Positions 1 to 8,109 of a DNA stretch of 64,000 nucleotides are shown here, in pieces. The stretch lies in the NCBI RefSeq assembly GCF_000620045.1, contig NZ_JHVH01000016.1, forward strand, positions 1-64,000, read 5' to 3'. The position numbers were made by a program, and so were the translations under genes. The notes beneath the pieces were generated by a model. It worked only from the letters and a program-made list of their open reading frames with translations. It ran no database searches and was not told the DNA's origin. Every line of letters begins with the position of its first letter. Position 1 is the stretch's first letter. This stretch comes from Halomonas halodenitrificans DSM 735 (GTDB lineage: Bacteria; Pseudomonadota; Gammaproteobacteria; Pseudomonadales; Halomonadaceae).

Positions 1-241
1 GCAGGAACTCACGAGCCGTGATCAGCACTTCCTCCTGCTCGGACGTGAGCGTCGCCAGGAGGTTGTGTCGCGTGTGAGATCGATCATAGACATTATCACG
101 GTAACGCCAGCGCCGGATGGTCGCGGTGGCGACGCCATACTGACGGGCCAGCTCGCTATCCGTGATACTGGAGGGTGCTGCCTGAATCTCGGCACGGATC
201 TTCGGTGTCGTCGTCGCTTGTTTATGCAGTTTGATGTCCAT
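1..241 (-). CDS. IS481-family transposase, N-terminal part (runs off the left edge)
   Basis: The first 80 codons of a transposase lie on the minus strand, starting with ATG and continuing past the window edge. The protein begins MDIKLHKQATTTPKIRAEI and then shows a helix-turn-helix (about residues 28-50, with ELARQYGVATATIRRWRYRD), which is the DNA-binding head typical of IS481-family transposases. The catalytic DDE core would lie to the left, so integrity cannot be judged. It would cut and join the ends of its own element. It sits head-to-head with an IS110 remnant and belongs to a cluster of three insertion sequences. Family assignment rests on resemblance of the N-terminus only. Confidence 0.75.
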   Translation of the reverse strand, partial: MDIKLHKQATTTPKIRAEIQAAPSSITDSELARQYGVATATIRRWRYRDNVYDRSHTRHNLLATLTSEQEEVLITAREFL

Positions 242-419
242 GAACCTGCTCCCGGATGAATTGCTGAAGAAGCTCCCTCGCGGCTAGCAGAGGATAACTC
301 CTATAGGCGATTTGATCATCCGGTACCCCACACCTAATAGGAGCCTTGTTCTGCACCGTGAGTGTCCTGTCCTTCGGCATGTTTGGCAGCACATATTGGC
401 TGAGCATGAGGAAGTGGCA

Positions 420-1298
420 ATGGCACAGGTAGAAGAGCTGATCGAGGTGGTATTGGGGGTCGACACGCACCTGGACGTTCATGTCGGTGTCGTCATCGAT
501 CCAGTGGGGCGTGTGCTCGGCACCCGCTCAATTAAAACCTGTACCGACGGCTATCAGAAACTCCTTGAATGGGCATGTTCATTCGGCTCCCTCGTGCGTG
601 CCGGGGTTGAAGGCACCGGAACATATGGCGCGGGACTTGCCCGTTATCTCCAAGAGGCAGGCATTGAAGTGCTCGAAGTCAATCGGCCGGATCGCTCTCG
701 CCGCCGCCGCAAAGATAAAAATGATCCCACCGACGCCGAGAACGCTGCCCGTGCTGTGCTCTCTGGCGAGGCCTGTGCACTTCCGAAGGCCCAGTCCGGC
801 GCCGTCGAGGCAATGCGCACCATAAATGTCGCCCGCCGCAGTGCGGTGAAGGCGAGAACGCAAGCGCTCAACCAACTGCGCAGTCTGCTGGTGAGCGCTC
901 CGCAGGCACTGCACGAGCAACTGCTTAAGCCAAAAGCAGCGGCGTGTGTAGCCGCCTGCCTGGAGCTGGAGACAGAAGATGACTCGATACTGCTCCAGAC
1001 TTTGAAATCGACCCTGCAGCTACTCGCCCGGCGCTAGCGGGCGCTGACCGAGGAGCTTCGCGAGATGGATATCGCATTGGAGCGGCTCACTCGTCAAGCC
1101 GCCCCGAGCCTGATCGCTCGCTTCGGTGTCGGTGCACAGACAGCGGCGACACTACTGGTGACGGCAGGAGACAATCCCACACGTCTTCGCAACGATGCAG
1201 CCCTTGCCGCACTCTGTGGTGTGAGCCCGCTTGAAGCTTCGTCAGGCAAGGTCATCCGGCACCGGCTCAACCGCGGCGGTGATCGCCAGGCAAATAAT
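420..1298 (+). pseudogene. IS110-family transposase, broken by an in-frame TAG and truncated by an ISL3 element
   Basis: The frame starts at an ATG behind a GAGGAAG ribosome site (MAQVEELIEVVLGVDTHLDV). The DEDD-type N-terminal domain is visible: D in GVDTH, E in VEGTGTYG and the acidic pair in DKNDPTDAENAAR. The Transposase_20 half follows (LIARFGVGAQTAATLL, then GVSPLEASSGK and NRGGDRQANN). Two lesions are seen. A TAG at 1035-1037 splits the frame in the linker (R-R-stop-R-A-L-T); a Trp codon is common at this place, so TGG to TAG is likely. The 3' end stops at the left inverted repeat of an ISL3-family element, just after GGDRQANN, so the last part of the catalytic domain is missing. The copy is certainly inactive. 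Confidence 0.85.
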
Positions 1299-2440
1299 GG
1301 CTCTTCGACGCTGGGTGTGGAATTCGCCCCCTGAGCTGGGTCAGGATATGACCTCCACGACGACAGGAGGTATGGCATGGATGGCACCCAGATTCTGACC
1401 CTCGGCCTGGGCCTGGAAGCGCCCTGGGTTCTCAAGGATCAGCACCTGGATACCTCCGTATCGCCCCACCGGCTGGATCTCTACGTGGAGGCCGAGCGCG
1501 GCAGCCTCTACCCCTGTCCTGAGTGCAGTGAAGCTTGTCCGGCTCATGACTTTGCCGCCAAGACGTGGCGGCATCTGAATTTCTTCCAGCATCACTGCTA
1601 CCTGCATGCTCGCGTGCCACGTACCAAGTGCCCGGAACATGGCGTCAAGTGTATCGAGGTACCTTGGGCGCGACCGGGCAGCGACTTCACCCTGTTGTTC
1701 GAGCAAGTCGCCATGTCACTGGTCAAGGAGATGCCGGTGTTGGCCGTCTCCCGGCAGCTGGAAATCTCCGATAAACGGCTGTGGCGCATCGTGCACCATT
1801 ACGTCGGTCGGTTGCTGGGGGAGCTGGATCTAAGCAGCGTGACTACCGTCGGTGTTAATGAAACCGCCTCTCGACGCGGCCAGCGCTATGTGACGGTGTT
1901 CCTCGATATGCACCGCAAGCAGGAGCCGGTGATCTTCGCCGTTCCCGGCCACGGAGAGAACGCCATCGAGGCCTTCAGCGCCTTCCTGACGGCCCATGGT
2001 GGTGATTCGGACAACGTGGTCGAGGTCGTCTGCGACATGTCACAAGCCTTCCTCAGCGGCGTTGCCGAGCACCTTCCCAAGGCCGAGATCACGGTCGACT
2101 GGTTCCATATCTTGCAGGCCTTCACCAAGCGGCTAGACGAGGTACGCAAGAAGAAGCGCCGCGAGCAGGGACACCCCAAGTCGCTGCGCTGGGCACTGCT
2201 GAAGCCGATGGGAAAAGCCCTGGCGACATTGGAGCGCCACGCCGATGCGGTGGTCAAGCGCTGGATTTCGGGACTGACGAACGCGCGACTGGAAGGCATG
2301 AATGGTCTGTTTCAGGCGGCTCGGTCACGCGCACGGGGTTACCGGAACGAGGCCAACTTCATCGCCATGATCTACCTGATTGGCAGCCCGATAGGCCGCC
2401 TGTTCGATCAGGTCAAATCCACATGAAATGACGAAGAACC
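1299..2440 (+). mobile_element. ISL3-family insertion sequence
   Basis: One transposase gene is bounded by imperfect terminal inverted repeats. The left end (1299-1324, GGCTCTTCGACGCTGGGTGT...) and the reverse complement of the right end (2415-2440, GGTTCTTCGTCATTTCATGT...) agree at 18 of 26 positions. The element lies inside an IS110 transposase gene. ISL3 elements normally leave 8-bp target duplications, but the flanks here differ (CAAATAAT on the left, CTATCCAT on the right), and the IS110 gene does not resume on the right. This points to a deletion or recombination at the right border after insertion. The total length of about 1.14 kb is short for the family, in keeping with the internal gap in the transposase. 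Confidence 0.8.
1377..2426 (+). CDS. ISL3-family transposase, probably internally deleted
   Basis: A 349-residue protein with an AGGAGG ribosome site six bases before the ATG. It has the family's N-terminal zinc-finger-like region (CPECSEACPAH at about 42-52, then TKCPEHG near 83-89), an HTH-like stretch (VSRQLEISDKRLWRIVHHY), and DDE-core segments (VGVNETASRRGQRYVT, VVCDMSQAFLSGV, ITVDWFHI and the C-terminal RLEGMNGLFQAARSRARGYRN). Full-length relatives are about 400 residues and, from memory, carry a helical segment of some 50-60 residues between the motif RWALLK and the terminal catalytic block. Here RWALLK (near base 2200) runs directly into PMGKALATLE, so an in-frame deletion is likely. 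The copy may still bind its ends but is probably not active. Confidence 0.8.
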   Translation: MDGTQILTLGLGLEAPWVLKDQHLDTSVSPHRLDLYVEAERGSLYPCPECSEACPAHDFAAKTWRHLNFFQHHCYLHARVPRTKCPEHGVKCIEVPWARPGSDFTLLFEQVAMSLVKEMPVLAVSRQLEISDKRLWRIVHHYVGRLLGELDLSSVTTVGVNETASRRGQRYVTVFLDMHRKQEPVIFAVPGHGENAIEAFSAFLTAHGGDSDNVVEVVCDMSQAFLSGVAEHLPKAEITVDWFHILQAFTKRLDEVRKKKRREQGHPKSLRWALLKPMGKALATLERHADAVVKRWISGLTNARLEGMNGLFQAARSRARGYRNEANFIAMIYLIGSPIGRLFDQVKST

Positions 2441-2471
2441 CTATCCATTACTCTACTCTGGAGAGGCACCG

Positions 2472-3488
2472 ATGATCGACCTGCGCAGCGATACCGTGAC
2501 CCGCCCCGGCGCCGCCATGCGCGATGCCATGCACGCCGCGCCGGTAGGCGATGATGTCTGGGGCGATGATCCCAGCGTGGCACGCTTCGAGGCCGCCGTG
2601 GCCGAACGCACCGGCAAGGCCGCCGCCCTGCTCTTCCCCAGCGGCACCCAGAGCAACCTGGCCGCCCTGCTCGCCCACTGCCAGCGGGGCGACGAGTATA
2701 TCGCCGGCCAGCAGGCGCATGCCTACAAGTATGAAGGCGGCGGCGCCGCGGCTCTCGGCGGCATCCAGCCTCAGCCGGTGGAACACGCCGATGACGGCTC
2801 ACTGCCGCTTGCACGCCTCCGGGCCGCCATCAAGCCCGACGATTTTCACTTCGCCCGCACCCGCCTGCTCGCACTGGAGAACACCATCGGCGGGCGCGTG
2901 ATCGACGCCGACTATATGCAGCGGGCCACCGACCTGGCCCGGGAGCATGGCCTGGCCACCCACCTGGACGGCGCGCGGCTGTTCAATGCCGCGGTGGCCA
3001 CCGACACCCCGTTGACCACGCTGTGTGAGCCTTTCGACACGGTCTCCCTGTGCTTTTCCAAGGGGCTGGGTGCCCCGATGGGTTCGGCCCTTGCGGGCTC
3101 CCAGGCGCTGATCGCTGCGGCACGCCGCTGGCGCAAGGTGCTGGGCGGCGGCATGCGCCAGTCCGGGATCATCGCCGCCGCCTGCCACTATGCGCTGGAT
3201 CACCAGGTGGCGGACCTCGCCGACGACCATCGCCGCGCCGAGCATCTGGCCGCGGGCCTGCGCTCCCTGCCGGAGATCGAGGTGTCCTCCCAGGCCACCA
3301 ACATGGTGTTCCTGCGGGTGCCGGAGCCGCACATTGCCCCACTGCGAGCCTGGCTGGCCGAACGCGACATCCTGATCGACGTGCTGTATGACACGCGCCT
3401 GGTGGTGCATCGCGACCTGGATGACGCCGACATCGATGCGACCCTGGCGGCATTCGAGGACTATCTGGCCAATAGCCCCGGTGCTTGA
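2472..3488 (+). CDS. ltaE: Low-specificity L-threonine aldolase
   Basis: A cytoplasmic PLP enzyme that splits threonine or allo-threonine into glycine and acetaldehyde. The 338-residue protein matches the family in length and pattern: MIDLRSDTVTRP at the start, GDDVWGDDP at 26-34, SGTQSNLAAL near 57-66, HLDGARLFNA near 164-173, and the PLP-binding lysine as K197 in CFSKGLGAPMGS. The ATG is preceded by CTGGAGAGG. Only 31 bases separate it from the right end of the ISL3 element, so its original promoter was probably lost or replaced and the gene may be read from the element's end. It has no obvious operon partner other than the acetyltransferase 48 bases downstream. Confidence 0.93.
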   Translation: MIDLRSDTVTRPGAAMRDAMHAAPVGDDVWGDDPSVARFEAAVAERTGKAAALLFPSGTQSNLAALLAHCQRGDEYIAGQQAHAYKYEGGGAAALGGIQPQPVEHADDGSLPLARLRAAIKPDDFHFARTRLLALENTIGGRVIDADYMQRATDLAREHGLATHLDGARLFNAAVATDTPLTTLCEPFDTVSLCFSKGLGAPMGSALAGSQALIAAARRWRKVLGGGMRQSGIIAAACHYALDHQVADLADDHRRAEHLAAGLRSLPEIEVSSQATNMVFLRVPEPHIAPLRAWLAERDILIDVLYDTRLVVHRDLDDADIDATLAAFEDYLANSPGA

Positions 3489-3536
3489 CCCGCAGTGGCC
3501 CGAATGGTGTCGAGCACGGTGACCCGAGGATGATGC

Positions 3537-4145
3537 ATGGCAACAGTGGAGATTCGCCCCCTGACCACGGCCGAAGCCCAGTCCGCCGCCGGGCTGCTGG
3601 GCCGAGGCATGCGCGACAACCCCACCCACATCAAGGCATTCGGGACGGATCCGGGACGACGTGAGCGCACCCTGAGACGAATCTTCACGCCCTTCCTGGA
3701 GCGTCAGCTAAGCGACGGCCGGGTCCTCGGCGCCTTCGCCGACCAGCGCCTGGTCGGCGTGGCGGCACTCGCCGCCCCGGGTGGCTGCCAGCCGACCCTC
3801 ACCGACAAGCGCCGTGCGCTACCCGCCCTGCTCGCCAACGGTCCGACGAGCGCCCTGCGCCTGTTGGCCTGGACTCGCGTGTGGGCCAGGCGGGATGCCG
3901 GCGTGCCGTCTCACTGGCACCTGGGTCCGCTGGCGGTCGCCCCAGCGTGGCAGGGCCAGGGCATCGGCAGCCGGCTGCTGGGCCGGCTGTGCGATCACCT
4001 CGACCGGCAGCGGGGCCTGGGTTATCTGGAGACCGACCTTCCCGAGAACGTCAGGCTCTATCGACGCTTCGGCTTCGAGACCCTGGCCAGCGAGCCCGTG
4101 ATCGGGGTGACCCACTGGTTCATGCAACGCGAGACTGGCGGCTAG
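3537..4145 (+). CDS. GNAT-family N-acetyltransferase
   Basis: A 202-residue protein of the Gcn5-related acetyltransferase fold, which moves an acetyl group from acetyl-CoA to an amine. The acetyl-CoA pyrophosphate loop is seen as AWQGQGIGSRLLGRL (Q139-G-Q-G-I-G144), preceded by the beta-4 strand HWHLGPLAVAP and followed by a C-terminal strand typical of the fold (GYLETDLPENVRLYRRFGFE). The substrate cannot be told; relatives include small-molecule and antibiotic acetyltransferases. It lies 48 bases after ltaE on the same strand and could be co-transcribed with it. Confidence 0.85.
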   Translation: MATVEIRPLTTAEAQSAAGLLGRGMRDNPTHIKAFGTDPGRRERTLRRIFTPFLERQLSDGRVLGAFADQRLVGVAALAAPGGCQPTLTDKRRALPALLANGPTSALRLLAWTRVWARRDAGVPSHWHLGPLAVAPAWQGQGIGSRLLGRLCDHLDRQRGLGYLETDLPENVRLYRRFGFETLASEPVIGVTHWFMQRETGG

Positions 4146-4206
4146 TATTCGAAGGGCCGCCAGCCGTTTCAATGAAGTGATGAGTGAATTGACAGCTGAC
4201 CAGAAG

Positions 4207-5076
4207 CTACAGCACGACCTGGCCCTTTAACCATTCCCAGAGTATCGCCGCCTCTGGTCGTGCCCGTGGGCGCATCGGACGCACCAGCCAGAATGCCTCA
4301 TCGCTATTGACCGGCCAGTCGAGCGCCGCCACCAGGTCATCTCGATTCTCCACCAGGCGCCGATGCGTCAAGGCGATACCCTCACCCAGCGCCGCGAGCG
4401 ACAGCGTCATCGTTTGCGTATCACAGGTCAGTGGCACACAACGCGACGTCAACTCCGGCATCCCCACGGCTTCCAGCCAGGCCGGCCAGCCCACCTCGAA
4501 CCCCACGGCGTGCAACAGGGTGTGCTCCGCCAGGTCCGCGGGCTCGGTGATACGCTCGGCCAATGCCGGGGCGCATACGGGCAGCATCGTATCGCTGCCC
4601 AGCGAGACGGCCTCCATGCCCGACCACCTGCCCTGCCCGTAACGGATCTCGATATCGGCGCCCTCGGGCCCGAAATCATCCGGCCAAATGGCACTGATGA
4701 TCCGCAGCGCCACGTCGGGATACTCGCGGCGAAAGGCGCACAGGCGCGGTGCCAGCCAGTTCTGTTGCACGACCGGCGTGGTGCGCAGGGTGACCGGTGT
4801 CTCACCGGTCTCGCCGAAGACTTCCCGGGTGCCCTCGGCCAAGCGGGTAAAACCGTCCTGCAGGCTGGGCAACCACGACTGTCCCGCCGGGGTCAGGCTC
4901 AGGCTGCGCGGGTGTCGCACGAAGAGCTTCTGCCCCAGGCGGTCTTCTAGCAGGCGGACACGTTGGCTGATGGCCGCCTGGGTCACCCCCAGCTCCTGCC
5001 CGGCAGCGGTGAAGCTCAGGGTGCGGGCGGCGACCTCGAACGCCTGGAGCCAGGCCAAGGGAGGCAAATCGTTCAT
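4207..5076 (-). CDS. LysR-family regulator, GcvA-like
   Basis: A 289-residue LysR-type regulator. The N-terminal winged HTH is clear: LAWLQAFEVAARTLSFTAAGQELGV followed by TQAAISQRVRLLEDRLG, and the effector-binding domain follows (TLRTTPVVQQNWLAPRL onward). The start at MNDLPPLAWL fits GcvA-type proteins; an ATG 15 bases upstream is also in frame, and neither has a clear ribosome site. It is divergent from the gamma-butyrobetaine-dioxygenase-like gene 109 bases away and so likely regulates it and the quaternary-amine binding protein after it; that is inference from position. It is convergent with the acetyltransferase gene. Confidence 0.88.
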   Translation of the reverse strand: MNDLPPLAWLQAFEVAARTLSFTAAGQELGVTQAAISQRVRLLEDRLGQKLFVRHPRSLSLTPAGQSWLPSLQDGFTRLAEGTREVFGETGETPVTLRTTPVVQQNWLAPRLCAFRREYPDVALRIISAIWPDDFGPEGADIEIRYGQGRWSGMEAVSLGSDTMLPVCAPALAERITEPADLAEHTLLHAVGFEVGWPAWLEAVGMPELTSRCVPLTCDTQTMTLSLAALGEGIALTHRRLVENRDDLVAALDWPVNSDEAFWLVRPMRPRARPEAAILWEWLKGQVVL

Positions 5077-5185
5077 GAACAAAGTAGCCATAAATTATTT
5101 GGGGTCATAGGCGCCACATTAATCGTTTGTGAACGCCGCGGGCAATCCCCATCCTTGGCGCCAGCCATCACCAAGGAGAATTGAC

Positions 5186-6352
5186 ATGCCCCTGACCGTC
5201 GAACAACGCTCGCCCCTGCCCATGGGTGAGCTGAGCGACCACACCCGGGCCCCTGGCCTCTCTCGAGTCGAGGCGCACGGCAGTCGCCTGCTGCTGACCT
5301 GGGATGACGACTCCCAGGCCCCGTTCCCGCTGATCTGGCTGCGCGACCACTGCGCCTGCCCCGAATGCCGCCATCCACAGACACGCGAGCGTCTCTACCT
5401 GCCTCAGGAAGCCCCTGACGAAGCGGTGGAAGTGGAGGTGGAGAACGGCAACCTGACGGTACACTGGGCCAACGGCCATCTCAGCCACTTCGATGGGGGC
5501 TGGCTGCATCAACGTCGCCCGGGGAGCCTGCCGTCGGATGCCGTGCCCAAGCGCCAGCCCTGGGAAGAAGGCTTCAGCCCTGTGCGAGTGGACCATGGCG
5601 ACTTCACCGCCGGTGTCGCAGGCGAGCGCGACTGGCTGACCGCCCTGTTGCGCGACGGCCTGGTACTGCTCGAAAAGGGGCCCCTGGCCGACGAGGAGGT
5701 CAGCCGCCTGGCCGAACGCATCGGCCCCCTGCGTCCCACCAATTTCGGTGCGCGCTTCGACGTGCGCTCCAAGCCCAACCCCAACAATGCCGCCTATACG
5801 GCGATCGCCCTGGCACTGCATACCGACCTGCCCAACTGGCGCCAGCCGCCGGATATTCAGCTGCTCTACTGCCTGGAGAACGGCGCCGAAGGCGGGGAAT
5901 CGATCTTCGCCGACGGCTTTGCCGCCGCCGAGTGCCTGCGGCAATCGTCCCCCGAGGCCTTCCGGCTCCTCAGCGAGACGCCTATCGATTTCCGCTTCCA
6001 GGATGAGAATCACGACCTTGCCTGGCGGGCACCGGTGATCGCCCTCGACGAGGCAGGCAACGTCATCGAGGTGCGCCTCAACAACTGGATCCGCGATAGC
6101 CTGCGCCTGCCGGTCGAGACTATCGACGCCTGGTACGCCGCCTATCGTCACTTCTGGCAGCGAGTTCACGCCCCACAGCATCGGCTGGAGTTCACCCTGG
6201 CCCCGGGCGAGATGGTCGCCTTCGATAATCGGCGGGTGCTGCATGGCCGCAATGCCTTCGATCCCAACAGCGGTCGTCGCCATCTCCAGGGCACCTACCT
6301 GGACCTCGATATGTGCGAATCTCGTCTGCGTGTACTGGCCCGGCAGGCCTGA
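5186..6352 (+). CDS. Gamma-butyrobetaine dioxygenase-like TauD/TfdA-family oxygenase
   Basis: A 388-residue 2-oxoglutarate- and Fe(II)-dependent oxygenase with the two-domain layout of gamma-butyrobetaine hydroxylase, the last step of L-carnitine synthesis. The N-terminal DUF971-type domain carries the zinc site (C56, C58, C61 and H63 in WLRDHCACPECRH). The catalytic TauD domain has the iron triad H212-x-D214 (ALHTDLPNW) and H353 (RRVLHGRNAF). AAGGAG lies eight bases before the chosen ATG. A LysR gene is divergent upstream and a betaine/carnitine-type binding protein follows 77 bases downstream, which supports a role with quaternary amines. Related enzymes act on trimethyllysine or other betaines, so the exact substrate is open. 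Confidence 0.85.
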   Translation: MPLTVEQRSPLPMGELSDHTRAPGLSRVEAHGSRLLLTWDDDSQAPFPLIWLRDHCACPECRHPQTRERLYLPQEAPDEAVEVEVENGNLTVHWANGHLSHFDGGWLHQRRPGSLPSDAVPKRQPWEEGFSPVRVDHGDFTAGVAGERDWLTALLRDGLVLLEKGPLADEEVSRLAERIGPLRPTNFGARFDVRSKPNPNNAAYTAIALALHTDLPNWRQPPDIQLLYCLENGAEGGESIFADGFAAAECLRQSSPEAFRLLSETPIDFRFQDENHDLAWRAPVIALDEAGNVIEVRLNNWIRDSLRLPVETIDAWYAAYRHFWQRVHAPQHRLEFTLAPGEMVAFDNRRVLHGRNAFDPNSGRRHLQGTYLDLDMCESRLRVLARQA

Positions 6353-6429
6353 TACATTCATCCTCAAACCGCCACCCGGTGAGTCACCTCAACCCGGTGG
6401 CGGCTTGACGCCCCTGACAAGGAGATACC

Positions 6430-7347
6430 ATGCGCTTCCCCCTGACGCCGGCCCTGCTGTCCTTGAGCCTGGCCACCCCGGCACTCGCCGATGATACCGT
6501 GCTGGATTTCGGTGTCCCCGCCTGGCCTGGCATCACCGTCAAGACCGAAATCGCCCAGCAGCTGCTCGCGCCCCTGGGCTATGAGACCCGCAGCCATGAG
6601 CTGGGGCTGCAAGTCATCTACCAGGGGCTGGAGACCGATGACATCGATGTCTTTCTCGGCGCCTGGATGCCGGCCCAGACCAGCATGTACACGCCACGCG
6701 AGGCCAGCGGCACCATCACCAGGGTCACCAATAACGTCATCGGTGCCCAGATGACGCTGGCAGTCCCCGACTACCTCTATGCGCAAGGGATCCAGAGCAT
6801 CGCCGACCTGGACGCTCATCGTGAGCGTTTCGACGGCAAGATCCACGGCTTCGGTGCCGGCTCGGCGGCCAGCGAAGTCCTTCACGCCGCGATCGACGAG
6901 GATACCTGGGGACTCGGCGACTGGCAGGTGATGGATACCAGCGTGGTAGGCATGCTGGGCGCCGCCCGCAGCGCCATTGACCGCGAGGTGCCCATCGTCT
7001 GGGTCGGCTGGACGCCCCACTGGATGAACATCGAACTGCCGCTGCGCTACCTCGATGACTCCAAGAACCTGTTCGGCGAGAACAACGGCGAGACCGATGT
7101 GCTGACCGTGTTACGCAGCGATTATGCCGACGCCCATCCCAACCTGGTCGATTTCTTCGAACAATTCACGTTCGACGCCGAAGAACAGAGCTGGATGATC
7201 CAGGAGTTTAGCCAAAAGGAGCGCGACCCGGAGACAATCGCCAGCCAGTGGCTGCAGGAACATCCCGAGCGCGTCGAGACCATGCTCGAGGGCGTGACCA
7301 CCCTGGATGGCAAGCCTGCCTGGCCGGCGGTCGAGGCCAGCCTGTAA
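6430..7347 (+). CDS. Quaternary-amine (choline/betaine/carnitine) ABC transporter substrate-binding protein
   Basis: A 305-residue periplasmic binding protein of the OpuAC/ChoX type. A signal peptide is seen (MRFPLTPALLSLSLATPALA, cleavage after ALA). Aromatic residues typical of the cation-pi cage that holds a trimethylammonium group are present: PAWPGITVK near the start, LGAWMPAQ and WVGWTPHWM. No permease or ATPase gene is next to it, so it must work with a transporter encoded elsewhere; such orphan binding proteins for carnitine or choline are known in pseudomonads. Its position after the dioxygenase gene suggests gamma-butyrobetaine or carnitine as ligand, which is inference. The ATG is preceded by AAGGAG. 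Confidence 0.88.
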   Translation: MRFPLTPALLSLSLATPALADDTVLDFGVPAWPGITVKTEIAQQLLAPLGYETRSHELGLQVIYQGLETDDIDVFLGAWMPAQTSMYTPREASGTITRVTNNVIGAQMTLAVPDYLYAQGIQSIADLDAHRERFDGKIHGFGAGSAASEVLHAAIDEDTWGLGDWQVMDTSVVGMLGAARSAIDREVPIVWVGWTPHWMNIELPLRYLDDSKNLFGENNGETDVLTVLRSDYADAHPNLVDFFEQFTFDAEEQSWMIQEFSQKERDPETIASQWLQEHPERVETMLEGVTTLDGKPAWPAVEASL

Positions 7348-7430
7348 ACCCGGCACCCCGGCGGCGGCTTTGGCCGCCGGGCCTGCTGCCGTATGCTGTG
7401 GCGTGACGCTCACCAGGAACCTTCACGCCC

Positions 7431-8102
7431 ATGAGTCGCCCCCTCGGAATCCTCGCCCTGCTGCTCAGCCTGCTCGTCGCCCTGGGTCTGTTGTGGCAGT
7501 GGCTGGCCATGCAGGAACTGCTTACCGTCGACGCCATGCTGGCGCTGGCCCAGGGCTCGATCGCCTGGCGCGAGGCCCCCTGGGCCATACTGGTGGTCGT
7601 GGCGGTCTACGCCCTCGGCTCGCTGGTGATGTTTCCGCTCAGCCTGCTGGTAGGCGCCACCGGGCTGCTCTTCGGTCCCTGGTGGGGGTTCGGCTACGCC
7701 CTGGCGGGCACCCTGACGGCCTCGTTGCTGACCTGGTGGGTCGGCCGGCGCATCGGCCGCGACGCGCTGCTGCGCCATGGCGGCCGACGCCTCAGGGGGG
7801 CGTCGCGTTACCTCTCCGGCCGCGGCATCCGCACCATGACCCTGGTCAACCTGCTGCCGCTGGCCCCCTTCACCCTGACCAACATGATGGCGGGGGCCTT
7901 CCACCTGCGCCTGCGCGATTACATGCTGGGTTCCGCACTGGGCATCGCGCCGGGCCTCGCCGGAGTCACCCTGCTGGGTAGCCAGCTCGGCGAACTGGCC
8001 ACCGCCGAGAGCCGTGGCGAGCTTGCCTGGGGCGCCGGCGGCCTGCTGCTGGCGGTGCTGTTGCTGGTCGCCCTCAAGCACTGGGCCGGTCGCCGCCGCT
8101 GA
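7431..8102 (+). CDS. TVP38/TMEM64-family (DedA-like) membrane protein
   Basis: A 223-residue integral membrane protein with a hydrophobic segment at 5-28, a block of helices from about 50 to 100, a re-entrant loop region and a last helix near the C-terminus. The family signature is seen as VMFPLSLLVGATGLLFGPWWGFGYALAGTL followed by GRRIGRDALLRHGG and NLLPLAPFTLTNMMAGAFHLRLRDYMLGSALGIAPG. Members of the SNARE-associated/DedA/TVP38 group are linked to lipid scrambling and membrane homeostasis in the cytoplasmic membrane; the exact role here is unknown. It converges with the glycosyltransferase gene, leaving seven bases between stops. Confidence 0.9.
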   Translation: MSRPLGILALLLSLLVALGLLWQWLAMQELLTVDAMLALAQGSIAWREAPWAILVVVAVYALGSLVMFPLSLLVGATGLLFGPWWGFGYALAGTLTASLLTWWVGRRIGRDALLRHGGRRLRGASRYLSGRGIRTMTLVNLLPLAPFTLTNMMAGAFHLRLRDYMLGSALGIAPGLAGVTLLGSQLGELATAESRGELAWGAGGLLLAVLLLVALKHWAGRRR

Positions 8103-8109
8103 GCCCAAC

